Source: Icerya purchasi (Eukaryota; Arthropoda; Insecta; Hemiptera; Monophlebidae). From it: 64,000 nucleotides of DNA. The notes beneath the pieces were generated by a model. It saw only the letters and a list, made by a program, of their open reading frames with translations. It searched no databases and was not told the DNA's origin. The translations under genes and the position numbers were made by a program. Positions 9,240 to 20,983 of this stretch are shown one piece after another. The stretch covers positions 158,447,774-158,511,773 of the forward strand of contig CM077115.1 in assembly GCA_039619475.1 (NCBI GenBank), given 5' to 3'. How positions within the stretch are numbered: the first letter of the stretch is position 1; every line of letters begins with the position of its first letter.

Positions 9240-11900
9240 GTATCATCTTGTTTCTTGTCCATGGTCTTATATTAAAAAAAGCAGCATACAGGTGAAATAT
9301 GGATATTGTATCATGAACAGCTTCATTTTCAATAAAATTTCCACTTACCCAACGTTTTTGCTAATTTTGACTATGACCCACCAACATTTTTTTTTTACCA
9401 AAATATATGTTATTTAGGGATCTGAAGTACATTAAAAAATGCGTTTCATTGTTGTGCCCGTATATTTTCCCTGGTGAAAAACATGAACAATGTTAAAAAG
9501 TGTCATTTGGAGAGTCAAATATGATGAGAGGGAGTTGTTAATTTTTTCTAAGATGCCCCTCCCATGTGTCTACAATATACTGAAAAATGAAAAAATCCGG
9601 TCAACTTGCGCTTGAGAAAAAAAAAATTGACTACATTTCATCGAAAAGTGAGTTTCTCAAAAACTAGGAGAGTGGAGGATCTGAAATTTATGTCACGAAT
9701 GTTCCTTGGTGGTGCCCACTTACTAGCCAAATATCAACCCGATAGCTCTCCAGGGAAAATTTACCATTCTTATCAACCTACGGCCTTTTCGGTTTATTTT
9801 TAAAATGGTTCGGATTACCACACAGGAAAAACCTAAGAAACAAGGGTTGGGGATCTTTCCTAGGACGCGCGTTCGGGGTTCCAGACTGGAGCAGCCTAAG
9901 GAGCGCAGGACTGGGGTGAATTTTGATCCCCAAGACAGTAATTTGGCTTAGATTTGAAAATTTGTTCGACTGTTTTTGAAAATGTGAAGAAATAGAAAGA
10001 CGGAATTCGGAGAAATGCGGGGAACCGTAGAGGAAACAATATGGGCTACTTTCTGAGCTCCAGCACAGGAAATGGGTTAGTTTTTGCCTTTTGGATAAAA
10101 TACTTAGGTTAGTTTCTGCGCTCTGCACACAGTTTTGAGGTTGCGACGTCACACCTCCCAGAACGAACAGTTTCTCTCTACTCTCATTGTTGTGTTTTGA
10201 GAAAGAGTGCGGCATTTGAGGAAGAAGTATCTACACGATCGAGATTGATTCTCGGAAAGGGTGTTAGCTATCACCACAGCCCTATCACACTAACGTAGAA
10301 TAAAATATAAATAAAAAAAGAATATACATATATATCCAAAATTATAATAGATAAGAATCGTAATAACAAAAACAGAACCTTTTTAGAACTTCGATCTGAA
10401 ATCAATCTCTTAATTTATTCATTTAATTATTTATCGCATAACTATAACTAGTTGCCCCTCCCGGCTCGATACGTGATAAAGTAGAAGTAACTCCGAATTT
10501 ACATTAAATATTCGAAAGTCATTAAATGGTGTCATAGACGCCTGAAAATTAAACGTAAATGAGGAAAGACATTCACTTAATTGTATAATTCAATTCGAGT
10601 TCACTTCGCTAAATATCAAAGTGAAACCGACCTGTTTTTTTTTCTTGTTTGGGTTTTTCCCTGGGCTTGCCAATAATAGACGATTACCCATCAACACGTG
10701 TAAATCGAGGTAATTAGAAGTTACAAGGAATGGAATCTGACAAAGAACGCTATACCAAGAATGGAGAAACAATGACAATCAACGTCGATAAATTCCAAAC
10801 ATATGCATCCTGAAAAGAGAAGGAATGATATTGCCGAAGGTAAGAGCAAAAGGAGTTAGCTGTCCCATACCATGGCCGCATCTGCAATTACAGAGCGCGC
10901 AGTACCAACGGACAAAGGAATCAGCCTACAAATAATTAAGGAAGAAGAAACACTGGATGTTTAAAAATCAGTTAGAGCCATCAAGCATCAAAGCTATAGA
11001 GGCCATAGCGCTTAGCGTGCCGTGAAGAGTTATCCGAAAGTTCAATGACTATCTCCACTGCTATAAAACAAAGTTTGTAATTCTTAATTATGAAAATTGA
11101 ATAATAATTATGGCGACGACTGCGAAAATAGCACCTACCATCCTGTCAAAAGGAAATTAATAGAATTTACACCCAACAAACTATGGCCACACTGCAACAG
11201 CAGCGCCCGCGGTGGCGGCTGACAAGGAGTCGATCTGCTAAATTTGCTTAAGTTGTAACTGAATCGTGAGATTTAATCGGTTCTTAGATGAAAAACTATC
11301 TTAAAAGAAACAACGCCTCGCGGGGCACAGAAATGAAATACGGCTTCATTCTCGACAAATAGCGAACTTCCAACAATATATCACATGCTCGGGGAAAAAA
11401 ATATTTTTTTCAAAATTTTTGTGCTTTCGGCGTCTCAAGGATCTGAATATAAAGTTGTAAGCTTGGCTATATTTTTCCTATGAAGCGGTCTTTTATGCAT
11501 ATGTTTGAAATACGTTTTGGTTTCTCCAACGTTTTTACTCAGGCTAATACTTACGTGAACATCCTTTTTTTTTGCTGTTTTTGACTCAAAAAGGGAGGTG
11601 TAAATATTTTTTTAATCGTTATTTTTAGATTTTATGTAAGGACTTCTGCATTTTATTTTATAATTTGAATTTTACCTTTAAAGGCTCAGCTGGTGACGAG
11701 TTATGAATTTTTAACTGATTTTTGAGGTCGTTTTAAATACCATATTACGAGTATATATTCTTGATGGTTTTTCGGATTTTTTGTCGCCCCGGGTAATCGG
11801 TCTGCTTAAAGTTAAAGATCATTTTAAAGAGAATTTCAATTGTAATTTATGTTCTAAATTTGAAGTTCATAAGTCAAACCGTTCGTGAGTTATTGATGTT
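9240..11900. other. Long non-coding stretch with a GC-richer island
   Basis: No gene is supported. The part from about 9420 to 10280 is less AT-rich than its surroundings and looks like an old repeat, but I found no protein motif on either strand. A 145-codon minus open frame there (9778-10215) has no recognisable domain and no good start context, and is probably chance. 10780-11900 shows nothing I can name. Confidence 0.35.
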
Positions 11901-12895
11901 TATTTGATATTTCTGTCATTTCTGAACTATATTATTAGAATACCGTACATTCTATGTGTACGGAATCCTAAAAATGATACATTTAATGTAAACAGAAAAA
12001 TAAAAGAAATGATTGAATTATATAATAATGTATCAAATAAACTGATAGATACATATAAGATAGGCATTAATAAAGAAGAGAGATTAAAACTATGGAAACA
12101 ATATATTGAAAATCTATTTCTCGACGTGAGACCGGAGCCAAAAATACCACCAGAGAGTGTCAGAACCACCAATCATAATTAAAGACGTAGAATAAACCAC
12201 ATAAAAAAAAAAAAAGTAATGGGACCGGACCAAATATCAGTTAATATTTTGAAAATACTGTAGAAAAAAGCGAAATACTCTTTGCTTCAACTATTTAATA
12301 ATACATATGGTTCAGGAAAGATGCTAGATGGCTAGGCAAAATAAACATTCGTAATGGTACCTAAAAAACGGAATGCCAAAAAATTTGAAGACTACTGAAG
12401 TATAAGTTTAGTGAGTCACTTATTAAATTTTTTTTAGAATTATGTACCTAAGAATATACAAGAAAATAGAAGAACAATTAGATGATATTTAATTCGGATT
12501 TGGGAAAAATTTTGGGAGTAGGAACGTTTTATTCAGTACTAGAAGGTTAATCAACGCTGCAAAAACATTGCACATCCGGTTTTTATATAGCTTGTTGATT
12601 TTCAAACAGCTTTTGATAGGATAAAGCGCGACAAATTAATGAATATTTGAGAAAAAACAAACATTGATGACACGGATATACCTATTATAAAAAACTTATA
12701 TTTGTGCCAAAACAACAATCGAACAACATAGCACAGAAGAAGTAGAGCTAAATGCATAGGTGTAAGGCAAGACTGCATTTTGTTTCCGCCGCCGTTTAAT
12801 ATATATCTTTTAGGAAAATTTTTTTGAAGAAGCACAAAAAAAATTTAATAAAAGTACTGAAGTAAACGGGAACAAGATAATTAATATCAGATATG

Positions 12896-12896
<1 letters not shown>

Positions 12897-12929
<33 letters not shown>

Positions 12930-14478
12930 CCCCTTTGGGCATATCAACAAAGGATCTTCGCCCAGAAACGAAAGGAAGGAGAAGGATCAGTTAAATGTAG
13001 ATTCGGTCAGCTATTGATAAGATAAAGGAACTGAGGATAGGAACAACTGAGATCGACGGAAACGATAAGATATACGAGGCACAATAAGGAGTAGGGAGTT
13101 TGAGTGACAGCAGATTGGAATACAAAGAGGTACGTTCGTTCACGAGGGATGGACATTCAAAGAGGATATGGTCAGGATCACAGACGGCTACGTCGTCAGG
13201 ATGAAGAGGGCAATAAGGAGAAAGAGCGAGATGAAAACGAAAGCGTGAGGAAGGAAGAAGAGTATGATTCAGACGTAAACGGATAATAGGAACAATAACG
13301 GAGCGGTGAAGCGAAGGAAAATCGTAAAACCAAGGCCGCGTGGGAAGATTAGGTTGGATGGAAAAATAAAAGGAAGAATGATTAGAAAAGGAGGAAACGT
13401 AAAAATCTGACCAAAATCTAACATGAAACTTTTTGCACAATGGGAGTAAATTCGAAACGGGAATTTTAGAGAAAAAAAAGCGGGAGGATACAGCAATCTG
13501 AGCCAAAGAATCAGCCATTTCGTTACCCTCTATCCCCATATGACTGGGGACCCAGAGCATTTCAATGCGGATAGCGTGAAGTGAGAAGAGAGTGTGAATG
13601 AGAGAGCGAATACGGAGGATGAAAAGGTCAGAGGAGTGAGAGGGGAAATGAGAGGAAATAGCTTTAAGAGCACACATGGAGTCGGAGATAATTAAAAATT
13701 TAGAAGAAGAACGATGTGAGGAAATATGGATTATGGCACGTAAAATGGCCGTTAACTCGGCCGTAAAGATAGTACAAAAGGAAGGGAGACGAAAAGATTC
13801 AGAGAAATTAATGCTCGGAATGATGAAAGAAGCTCCAACTCCATTAGGCCCCTTCGAACCATCCGTAAAAATAGCAATATGGGAAGGAAAACGGGATTCG
13901 ATATAACTATGGAATTCCTGTATAACTGTTGGATAGGAAAGGGATTTGGAGGAAAAAGGAAAGTAGAATACATTGGGAGGATTGGAGAGATCTGCAAAAT
14001 TGAAAGAAAAGTAAGGGAGATTGTTATAAGAAATTGTGCAGGATAAAAAGGAATTTAGCCGCAAAGCAATGTGGGCTAGAATAGGAATTTTCTTGGGAGT
14101 AAAACGCCAGTTTTGCAGAATAGAAAGATATGAAGGAATAAGTTTGGAGGATGATAACGGTAGGCGTTTACACAAGAAACGATAACCTAAATAGGATCTG
14201 CGAATGAAAAGGGGAGGCGAGTTAGACTCAGCGAGAACTGCTGGTACTCGAGAAGATCTAAGAACACCAAGGCACAGACGAATACAAGAATTTTGAATTA
14301 TATCCAGCTTGGAAAGAAGTGATTTTGAGGCAGAGCCATAGATAAAGGAACAGTAGTCGAATTTGGAACGGATAATCGAATTGTACAAGGAAATAAGGAG
14401 AAAGGGATCGCCTCCCCATTTTGTTGGAGAAAGAGCTTTCAGTAAGTTTAGTCTTTTAAGGGCAGAAGAGGAAAGGAA
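12897..14478 (-). mobile_element. Nested LINE, 5'-truncated, with poly(A) tail
   Basis: A minus-strand non-LTR retrotransposon inserted into the older LINE. Its A tail is the 29-base T run at 12897-12925. Next inward is the 3' untranslated sequence with CCCCCCTTTGGGC. The flanks show ATATGC on both sides (12891-12896 and 14479-14484), a minimal target-site duplication. Removing the insert rejoins the host LINE's reverse transcriptase. It keeps one long open frame, so it is much younger than its host. The I/R1/jockey side of LINE diversity with RNase H is the likely clade. Confidence 0.82.
12991..14478 (-). CDS. LINE ORF2 C-terminal part with RNase H domain
   Basis: An open frame of about 495 codons from the truncation point to TAA at 12991-12993, without a single internal stop. 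The first 24 codons of the longer 518-codon frame are host-LINE sequence read antisense. The body begins SSSALKRLNLLKALSPTKWG, the post-RT segment, followed by RSKFDYCSFIYGSAS. The RNase H domain starts at IAIFTDGSKGPNGVGASF (first Asp of the active site). It continues with FTAELTAILRAI (Glu), ISDSMCALKAI (Asp) and WVPSHMGIEGNEMADSLAQI (final His/Asp block). The tail CPLHPDDVAVCDPDHILFEC carries the family's Cys/His pattern. All RNase H catalytic positions look intact. No reverse transcriptase core remains. Confidence 0.78.
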   Translation of the reverse strand, partial: FLSSSALKRLNLLKALSPTKWGGDPFLLISLYNSIIRSKFDYCSFIYGSASKSLLSKLDIIQNSCIRLCLGVLRSSRVPAVLAESNSPPLFIRRSYLGYRFLCKRLPLSSSKLIPSYLSILQNWRFTPKKIPILAHIALRLNSFLSCTISYNNLPYFSFNFADLSNPPNVFYFPFSSKSLSYPTVIQEFHSYIESRFPSHIAIFTDGSKGPNGVGASFIIPSINFSESFRLPSFCTIFTAELTAILRAIIHISSHRSSSKFLIISDSMCALKAISSHFPSHSSDLFILRIRSLIHTLFSLHAIRIEMLWVPSHMGIEGNEMADSLAQIAVSSRFFFSKIPVSNLLPLCKKFHVRFWSDFYVSSFSNHSSFYFSIQPNLPTRPWFYDFPSLHRSVIVPIIRLRLNHTLLPSSRFRFHLALSPYCPLHPDDVAVCDPDHILFECPSLVNERTSLYSNLLSLKLPTPYCASYILSFPSISVVPILSSFILSIADRIYI

Positions 14479-14880
14479 ATATGCGAACGACACAATTCTG
14501 ATAGCAAACAGCCTAAAAAAACTACAACGATTCGTAAATGCCTTCACTACAGTAAAAGACGATTACGGATTGCAATTGAAGATTTACAACAAATTACACG
14601 GTGATTAACAGAAAGGATAAAAACACAGTAACTACACCACTCACACCGCTTATGGAAGGAAATTAAAGAAAATAAAAAATGTTTAATATCTAGGTATTAT
14701 TATAAATGAGCAATGGGATATGAGCAAAGAAATAAAAATAAAAATTGACAAAGCTCGAAATGCATTTTTTAAATTAAAAATAGGGCATTGCGTAGTAAAA
14801 ATGTGAAAGTAGAACTAAAAATGAGGCTAGTGAAGTGTTATGCATTCTCGGTTCTGCTATACAGAGCTGAAAGCTGGTCT

Positions 14881-14953
14881 CTCAAAGGCGTCTAGTTTCC
14901 ATTGTCTTCGTTAATGGTCATTAACGAAGACAATGGAAACTAGACGCTTTTGA
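14881..14953. repeat. Near-perfect 36-base inverted repeat, 2-base loop
   Basis: The left arm 14881-14916 and right arm 14919-14953 pair along their whole length, with one difference near the outer end (CTCAAAGGCG against CTCAAAAGCG). It lies in the C-terminal part of the host RTE LINE, where the flanking codons (LVSQR before, FEIYLYYRIL after) belong to the element. Confidence 0.85.
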
Positions 14954-15319
14954 GATATATCTGTACTACAGAATACTTTGAATAAAATGGACGAACCAAA
15001 TATGAAACTCGGAGGTACTAAATCGATTGGGAAAATGTAAAGAAATGACAAAAGAAATTAAACATTGTAAATTAAAGTATTTTGGGCACATCCACACGAG
15101 CCAATACATCCTTCACGTTCTGGTGCAAGGTAAGACCGTTGAAAAAAAATCACCGGGAAGAAAAATAATAACACGGATAAAAAATTTGTCACAATGGTAT
15201 GAAATATCCACATCCGAATTGTTCGGAGAAGTCTTCTAGATAGGTGAATGATTGCCAAAATGTTAGTCAATGTTCGATATCAGGCATGGTACTATGATGA
15301 TGATGATGATGAAAAGCAA

Positions 15320-16153
15320 CAACACATTTAGAGAATCGGTATGCTATTTTTCGTGTACACGTTAAATAGCATCTTGTTGAAATATTTGTACTAAATATTC
15401 TTGCCAATTATTTTCACAGAATTCAAGCACTATCTAATTATTTAATTATTGGCGGTCTAACTAGCACGTTACACTAAAGTTTATTCACAATTGCATAATA
15501 TGCACTCAGCATAAAATTCAAACTAAATCTCAATTAATGCGGCAATTACCCGCTCCAAGTTATCTGAATTTCGCAGGCCTATTTCGGACAAAATATATTA
15601 CTCATCAAATACAACAAAACTTTATGCAGCGTTTCTCGTATACCTACGTTGTTCATATTGAAACGGTCTTTCATTTACTATCAAAAGCTATCACTATTTT
15701 CCTATAGTAGATCATTATTCGTTAGAATTTGACTTTACTAAAAAAAGAAAAAAAAAGGGTAACAAAACGGAATGATCACATCACCCGTAAATGAAATTAA
15801 GATTGGAATGAAGTTCTAGAGGTTAAGCAGCCAATAAAAGAAAATTAAGTAGTAACTTTGAAAAAGAAGCTAGAATGGTAAAAAAACATCGGGACTAATA
15901 GTTACTATCACAGTTCCAAACAGGTATCGAACACTATAAAAATCCCGTACACAAATATGTTAAAAATGGGATTTGAAAACATTATGCAAGAACTTTTAGA
16001 AACATCAAATTCTCTAGAGCAGAAACAAATCAATCCAGCGAAACCAGAGGAGAACCTACAGAAATTAGTAAAAGTAAAAATAAGGCCAAAATATCCAGAG
16101 AACTGCGAAATATAAGTAAAATGTTTATTTTTTAGCTTTTTTTCTTTGTAATT

Positions 16154-16206
<53 letters not shown>

Positions 16207-17640
16207 ACGTTATTTTCTACGTATTAAAGAAAAAAAACATCAAAAAACGATGTAATACATAAAAAAAAAAAAAAAAAGATTATTAACAACACGTGTAGTT
16301 GATAAACAAAGTATGACCAATGTCTTGTACATGGTTTTATAGTTTTGATACAGTAAAATATAGACTATTGCACAAGTGATATTTCCTTAAATATTTCACG
16401 TTATTACTTCTTTACACACATCAAAGTATAAATGTCAAGTATTGTTTAATAAAACGTTTGACTTTACACTCATCTGTTTTCCCGTAATGGTAAAATTGCT
16501 AAATTATCCTTTCTTTAAGCTATTCATACAATAAAACATAATCACATCGTGCACCTACAACTTACAAGTACATGTACAAATTTCATTAGCGTTTTCGAAC
16601 TGTGTAAAAATAATTAGATATGTTAAAATCACTTTCTTTTGGACGTAACGTAATGATACATGGCCACAATTAGACCATAAAATAAACTTACAAACTGAAA
16701 ATATGCGCATAAATTGAGATCTAAAATAAGTTTTGTAATAAAATTCAATTATTCATTATTTTCGAATTATCTACAAATTAATGATAATCAACAGAAATTA
16801 ACAAAAATAAGAACCAATAAGTTATAAAAAATAAAAAAAAATTCCGCATTTAATATTTGTGTTTTTTCTTCGAATGTTTTCTCTTTCATAATCATTACAA
16901 TTCTTCCAATAATGACTCGCCAACTGACGAAAACATATAATCCAGTTAAAATTCTGTTTTTAAGTGATTCTTCCCATACTTCATGAGAACTGTCAACTCC
17001 AATAGACCTTTAAAAGCATTAGGAAAATTTGATCAGATTTTTTTTGCTTAATACCCTTCATAAATACGAAACGAACAAAAGTAAAAATCACTTTTTTACT
17101 TTGTAATACGCCATCAGTTACGGCCTCGTCCTTTTCTTAAAAAGGGGATAATATTCACATCCTTTTAAATATTTTTATAGTTAAAACTTTCTCCCATATA
17201 AAGTTAATATACTCCGAATGTTACTGAAAATACTACCCGTTTAATTGATTAAATGATTCCAATTATTTCACTTTCAAGTAACTTAAGCATCAACTTAAGT
17301 TCTACTCACATTCTTAGTCGTGCAAGCGAACGATGTTAAACTTATCTTACTGAATTGTCTTTGTTTCTTTCAACTGCAACCAATGATAAACTGGTTTGTC
17401 TTGTTTCATGAAAAATTAACATTTAATGCTCAATTTTTTAGAAGCAAAAAATTGAATAGCATCACTAATAAAACAGAATTAAGCCAGCAAACCAATCAAT
17501 ATAAATTTCGAATGCCTTTTCGTTTTTTAAAACGAGCGGCACTGAAACTGTTGACTATGTAATGTGAAACAACCGATTCAAGAGGTTTGGTTATAAGAAA
17601 TAAACAAAATGTAATTATCAAACCCAACTTTATTCAAAAT
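15320..17640. other. Non-coding stretch
   Basis: No supported gene. 15720-16110 is purine-rich and might be an old element. The AT repeat at 16157-16203 is listed separately. The rest is AT-rich with no recognisable motif. Confidence 0.4.
16157..16203. repeat. (AT)n microsatellite
   Basis: About 23 uninterrupted AT units. Confidence 0.9.
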
Positions 17641-17649
17641 TTGCTTGTA

Positions 17650-18963
17650 CAGGGTGACCCAATAAAGATGACCACATTTATTTTTTTAGTAGTACTGGTG
17701 ATAACACTGCTACAGTGGCGAATGGGCGCTCGATTGGAAGTACTAACCATGGAGTTTTGTTAGCATAATATGTTGTCAGTCACCATAGATTGTTATACTG
17801 CGAAAGAACGTGCGTTTTTTGTAGAACTGTATTTTCAAGAAAAATCATATGCGAAAGTTCAAAGAGCTTTTCGACGCGAGTTTAATGTTACGATTGGTAA
17901 ACCTGTACCACCGCGGAAATCTATCGTGAGATGGATTGAACATTTTCGTAATTCGGCTAAGGCGACTGATAAGAAGCGTCCGGGTAAGAAAAGATCAATT
18001 CGTACACCTGAAAACATCGAACCACTTCGGGAAGCAATAAAGAACAGTCCACAACGTTCCGCTCGCCGTCACGCTGTTTCTTTACAATTATCGAGGAAAA
18101 CTGTTCGTCGAATATTGGTAAGTGACTTAGACTATCACCCATATAAACTAATTATAACACAAGAATTGAAAGAAACCGACTACAGACAACGCTTAATCTT
18201 CGCTGAAACGATGTTACGAAAACTGGAGGATGATGACGTCAGCTTGAATAATCTTTTAATGAGCGAGGAAGCTCATTTCGAGTTCTCTGGGTTAGTTAAT
18301 AAACAAAATTGTCGTTACTGGTAGAGTGATAACCCGAAGTTAGTTTACGAGAAGCCCCTACAAATCCAACGCGTAACGGTGCGGTGTGCTGTAGTGCAGT
18401 GGGAAGTGATCGGGCATTATTTTTTTACCGATACAGTCAACAGAGTACAGTACAGGGAGTAAACACGTTTTTCCTTCCTCAACTTCGCCGTAGACGTCGT
18501 CTAAGTTGAACTTGGTTCTAGCAGGACGGTGCGACGTGCCATACGCCCGGGAAACGCTTGGATTGTTGAAAAAAGCATTTGGTACCCGTTTACTATCTCG
18601 CTCTTACGATTTCAACTAACGACCGCGATCGCCCGATTTGACAGTTCCTGACTTTTTTTTATAGAGATATTTGAAGAGCCCTGTCTACCAATACGTCGTC
18701 CCCTTGATTTAGAAGATTTAAAAGTGCGGATTAGTCAAGAAATTTTGGAAATTTCACCTGCTATGTTGAAGAAAGTATATAAAAATTTGATAAAAAGATT
18801 AATCGATTGTGCAAGCCAAAGCGGCCATCATTTAAAAGATGTCATATTCCATAAATAATTTGTATAATCTATATTTTCAAATAAAATTTATTTCATTTTT
18901 GTACGTGGAAAATTTGGGAGTTATTAAAAAAAGAAATGTGGTCATCTTCATCGGGCCACCTTA
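17650..18963 (+). mobile_element. Full-length mariner-type transposon, inactive
   Basis: Terminal inverted repeats of about 40 bases. The left end starts CAGGGTGACCC at 17650 and the right end is the complement of TAAGGTGGCCC ending at 18963. Both continue into GAAGATGACCACATTT-like sequence. TA flanks both ends (17648-17649 and 18964-18965), the Tc1/mariner target duplication. The length of 1314 bp is normal for an autonomous mariner. The single transposase gene inside is broken. Confidence 0.88.
17770..18850 (+). pseudogene. Mariner-type transposase pseudogene
   Basis: The frame is open from ATG 17770 to TAG 18322-18324 (184 codons). The N-terminal helix-turn-helix region begins KERAFFVELYFQEKSYAKVQ, followed by a second helix-turn-helix with LSRKTVRRILV. 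The first catalytic block reads MSEEAHFEFSG, where families of this type usually have D-E-A-H-F, so the first catalytic Asp appears to be Glu. A stop then breaks the tryptophan-serine junction (CRYW stop SDNPKLVYEK). Homology continues to QRVTVRCAV. In another frame QDGATCHT (second catalytic Asp, about 18528) is intact, while the third Asp region near 18640 is ruined. A partial 3' end matches FHIP near 18845. It is dead through several independent lesions. Confidence 0.85.
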
Positions 18964-18965
18964 TA

Positions 18966-20034
18966 TTTCCAGAACGCGAATTCTATTCTTCGCTCTTTAT
19001 ATGTTTAATGTTTCTGTGTCTCTTAAATTATTAAACTTTTTTTTTTTTAGCCGTGATATCTTCTGCTATTGTTCATAACCCTTTCTCTCTAGCGAAAAAT
19101 GAAACTTAAACAAACGTTAAGTACATTTTTACTTACTTGAGGTTCAGATTTTTAGAAATTTTCCTTTACATGTTGCCTATGTAATAAGAATAGGTGGATA
19201 AACGAAATCCACCATGCTCAAGTAATAATCACTGCTTAAATTTTGTATTCGCAACAATGTGTTGAACTATTTTGAGATCGAACATCTGATTTCAAAATAC
19301 AACAGTTTATTTTTAATTTCATAACCTCAAAAACTGTTAATATTATGAACATAATGTAAATTTTATTTATAACAAAATATAGAAATAGAAATTTCCATAT
19401 TTACATCATCGATCTTTGAAATAAATCAAACATACAATGTTACAAACGGGCATAACTGAATTTATTTCAAAACCCGCATATTTTCAAGAACAAAAAATTA
19501 CACCTTAATCAATTTCCTTTTTATTTTCATACGGCTGTATATCCACTACTGATCAACCTTTAATTACTTTATAGAAATGTGTGATTTTCTGTAAATTAAG
19601 AAATCGCGATAAATTGAAAACTTATTTTTGAAAAACAGACGTAGATATATGCAAATTTTATATAATTATACACCATAAATAAAAATAAGTCAACATTTAA
19701 TAAATACATTTAGAATAATAATACTTTTTAGTAAACTCCATTCATACGATTATATATGTATATTAAAACCATCACTGTTCGAGAAAACTGTAAAAAATAC
19801 ACTAATCAATTACGAGGATTCATACAGTAAATACCTCTCTACAAGGAAATTACTTTTTTTTCTCACCTTTAGGCTTTCATATTTAAAACAACTAAAATTC
19901 AACGAAAAAAATAATGTTTGCACAGTGAAGTTTCCATATATTTTGTACATATATATATATATACAGTATGAAATTCCAAAAGATAATGATATATAATAAG
20001 TTTTAAATTCACTATATGTATATCTATTTTTAAT

Positions 20035-20074
<40 letters not shown>

Positions 20075-20983
20075 CAGATGTGAATTTTCATTAAAAAAGG
20101 AAACTGATTAGTGGAATTTGATAAGTTCACTATCATGATTGTACCACATTCAGATTACACCGTAAAATGAATCAATTACCATGAAATATTAACTGTTTGA
20201 ATCTGTTTTTTATAATAATAACATTGTTTAAATTTGGGTAAATACAAAAATGTATGTATTTATGAAATTATGAGTATTCTGAAACATTTAAAATATTATT
20301 TCTATTTCAAACAACTAAAATAATATTAATTTAAAAGTAGTACTAACCTATTTAGTTTTTAATTTAAAAGATGGACAACAAGTTTTGCTAAATAACCATT
20401 TATTTTTATCAGCGGACTTACACGCACTTCTTTAGTGGTCAGAAATACTAAAAATCTACCAATGAGAAGTTAATAAAAACAAAAAAAGTTTTAACTTTGA
20501 GTATAAGAATTCAATGGCAAACACCATCAAAAAGTTAAACCAATTTTTGTTTTTTTTTAAAAATTTTTTCGATGAATTCAAAAAAAAGAAATCTAAAAAT
20601 TATTTCCGTAATTACGAACAGCTAACGTTAAAATTTATTCGGTAAACAATTAAATATATAACCAGATGCTTAAATTAAGTATAATAATTAAGGATCAGAA
20701 ACTATAAAAAATAACTTATATATAAACGAAAGCTTACTTCAGACAACTAATTCGCTCACAAAAGCGATAGTCTGCAAAAACATCGGTACACCAGTTGTAT
20801 AGTTTGAACAAGTAATTGCTAGTTCGAAAACAAAATAATTTTCGTAATTTATATCATAAAGAAAAGTACACACGTCGCGACAGGTTTATCCGGATGCTTA
20901 AAAAATTATTACCTATTATCTTTCAATCGAAATTTTATTCTGTACAATTCTTTAAAATGTAAATGATTTAGAAAAACGAGATG
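18966..20983. other. Non-coding, probably downstream region of tim50
   Basis: No gene visible. It holds AT-rich sequence with a 30-base T run at 20036-20068. Part of the right end must be the 3' untranslated region of the minus-strand Tim50 gene, but I could not choose a single polyadenylation site. Confidence 0.4.

Larger units (their letters stand above)
11960..15313 (+). mobile_element. RTE-type LINE, decayed, with a nested LINE inside
   Basis: Plus frames read NVNRKIKEM, then INKEERLKLWKQYIENLF (about 12040-12110), then KKVMGPDQISVNILKI, then a segment with VDFQTAFDRIKRDKL (reverse transcriptase blocks). After a 1.58-kb interruption they resume at the catalytic motif, here degraded to YANDTILIANS (14480-14512). 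Next come a YLGIIIN block and the C-terminal block CKLKYFGHI, GRKIITRIKNLSQWY (15065-15200). The 3' end is a TGA/ATG triplet repeat at 15293-15313, as is usual for RTE elements. Many stops and frameshifts are present, and the YADD-type box has lost its first aspartate (A-N-D-D). The 5' end is not clear. Confidence 0.72.

Noticed and set aside
9778..10215. 145-codon minus-strand frame
   Set aside because: No domain, no splice context and no ATG supported by context. It lies in a GC-richer repeat-like patch, so it is probably chance.
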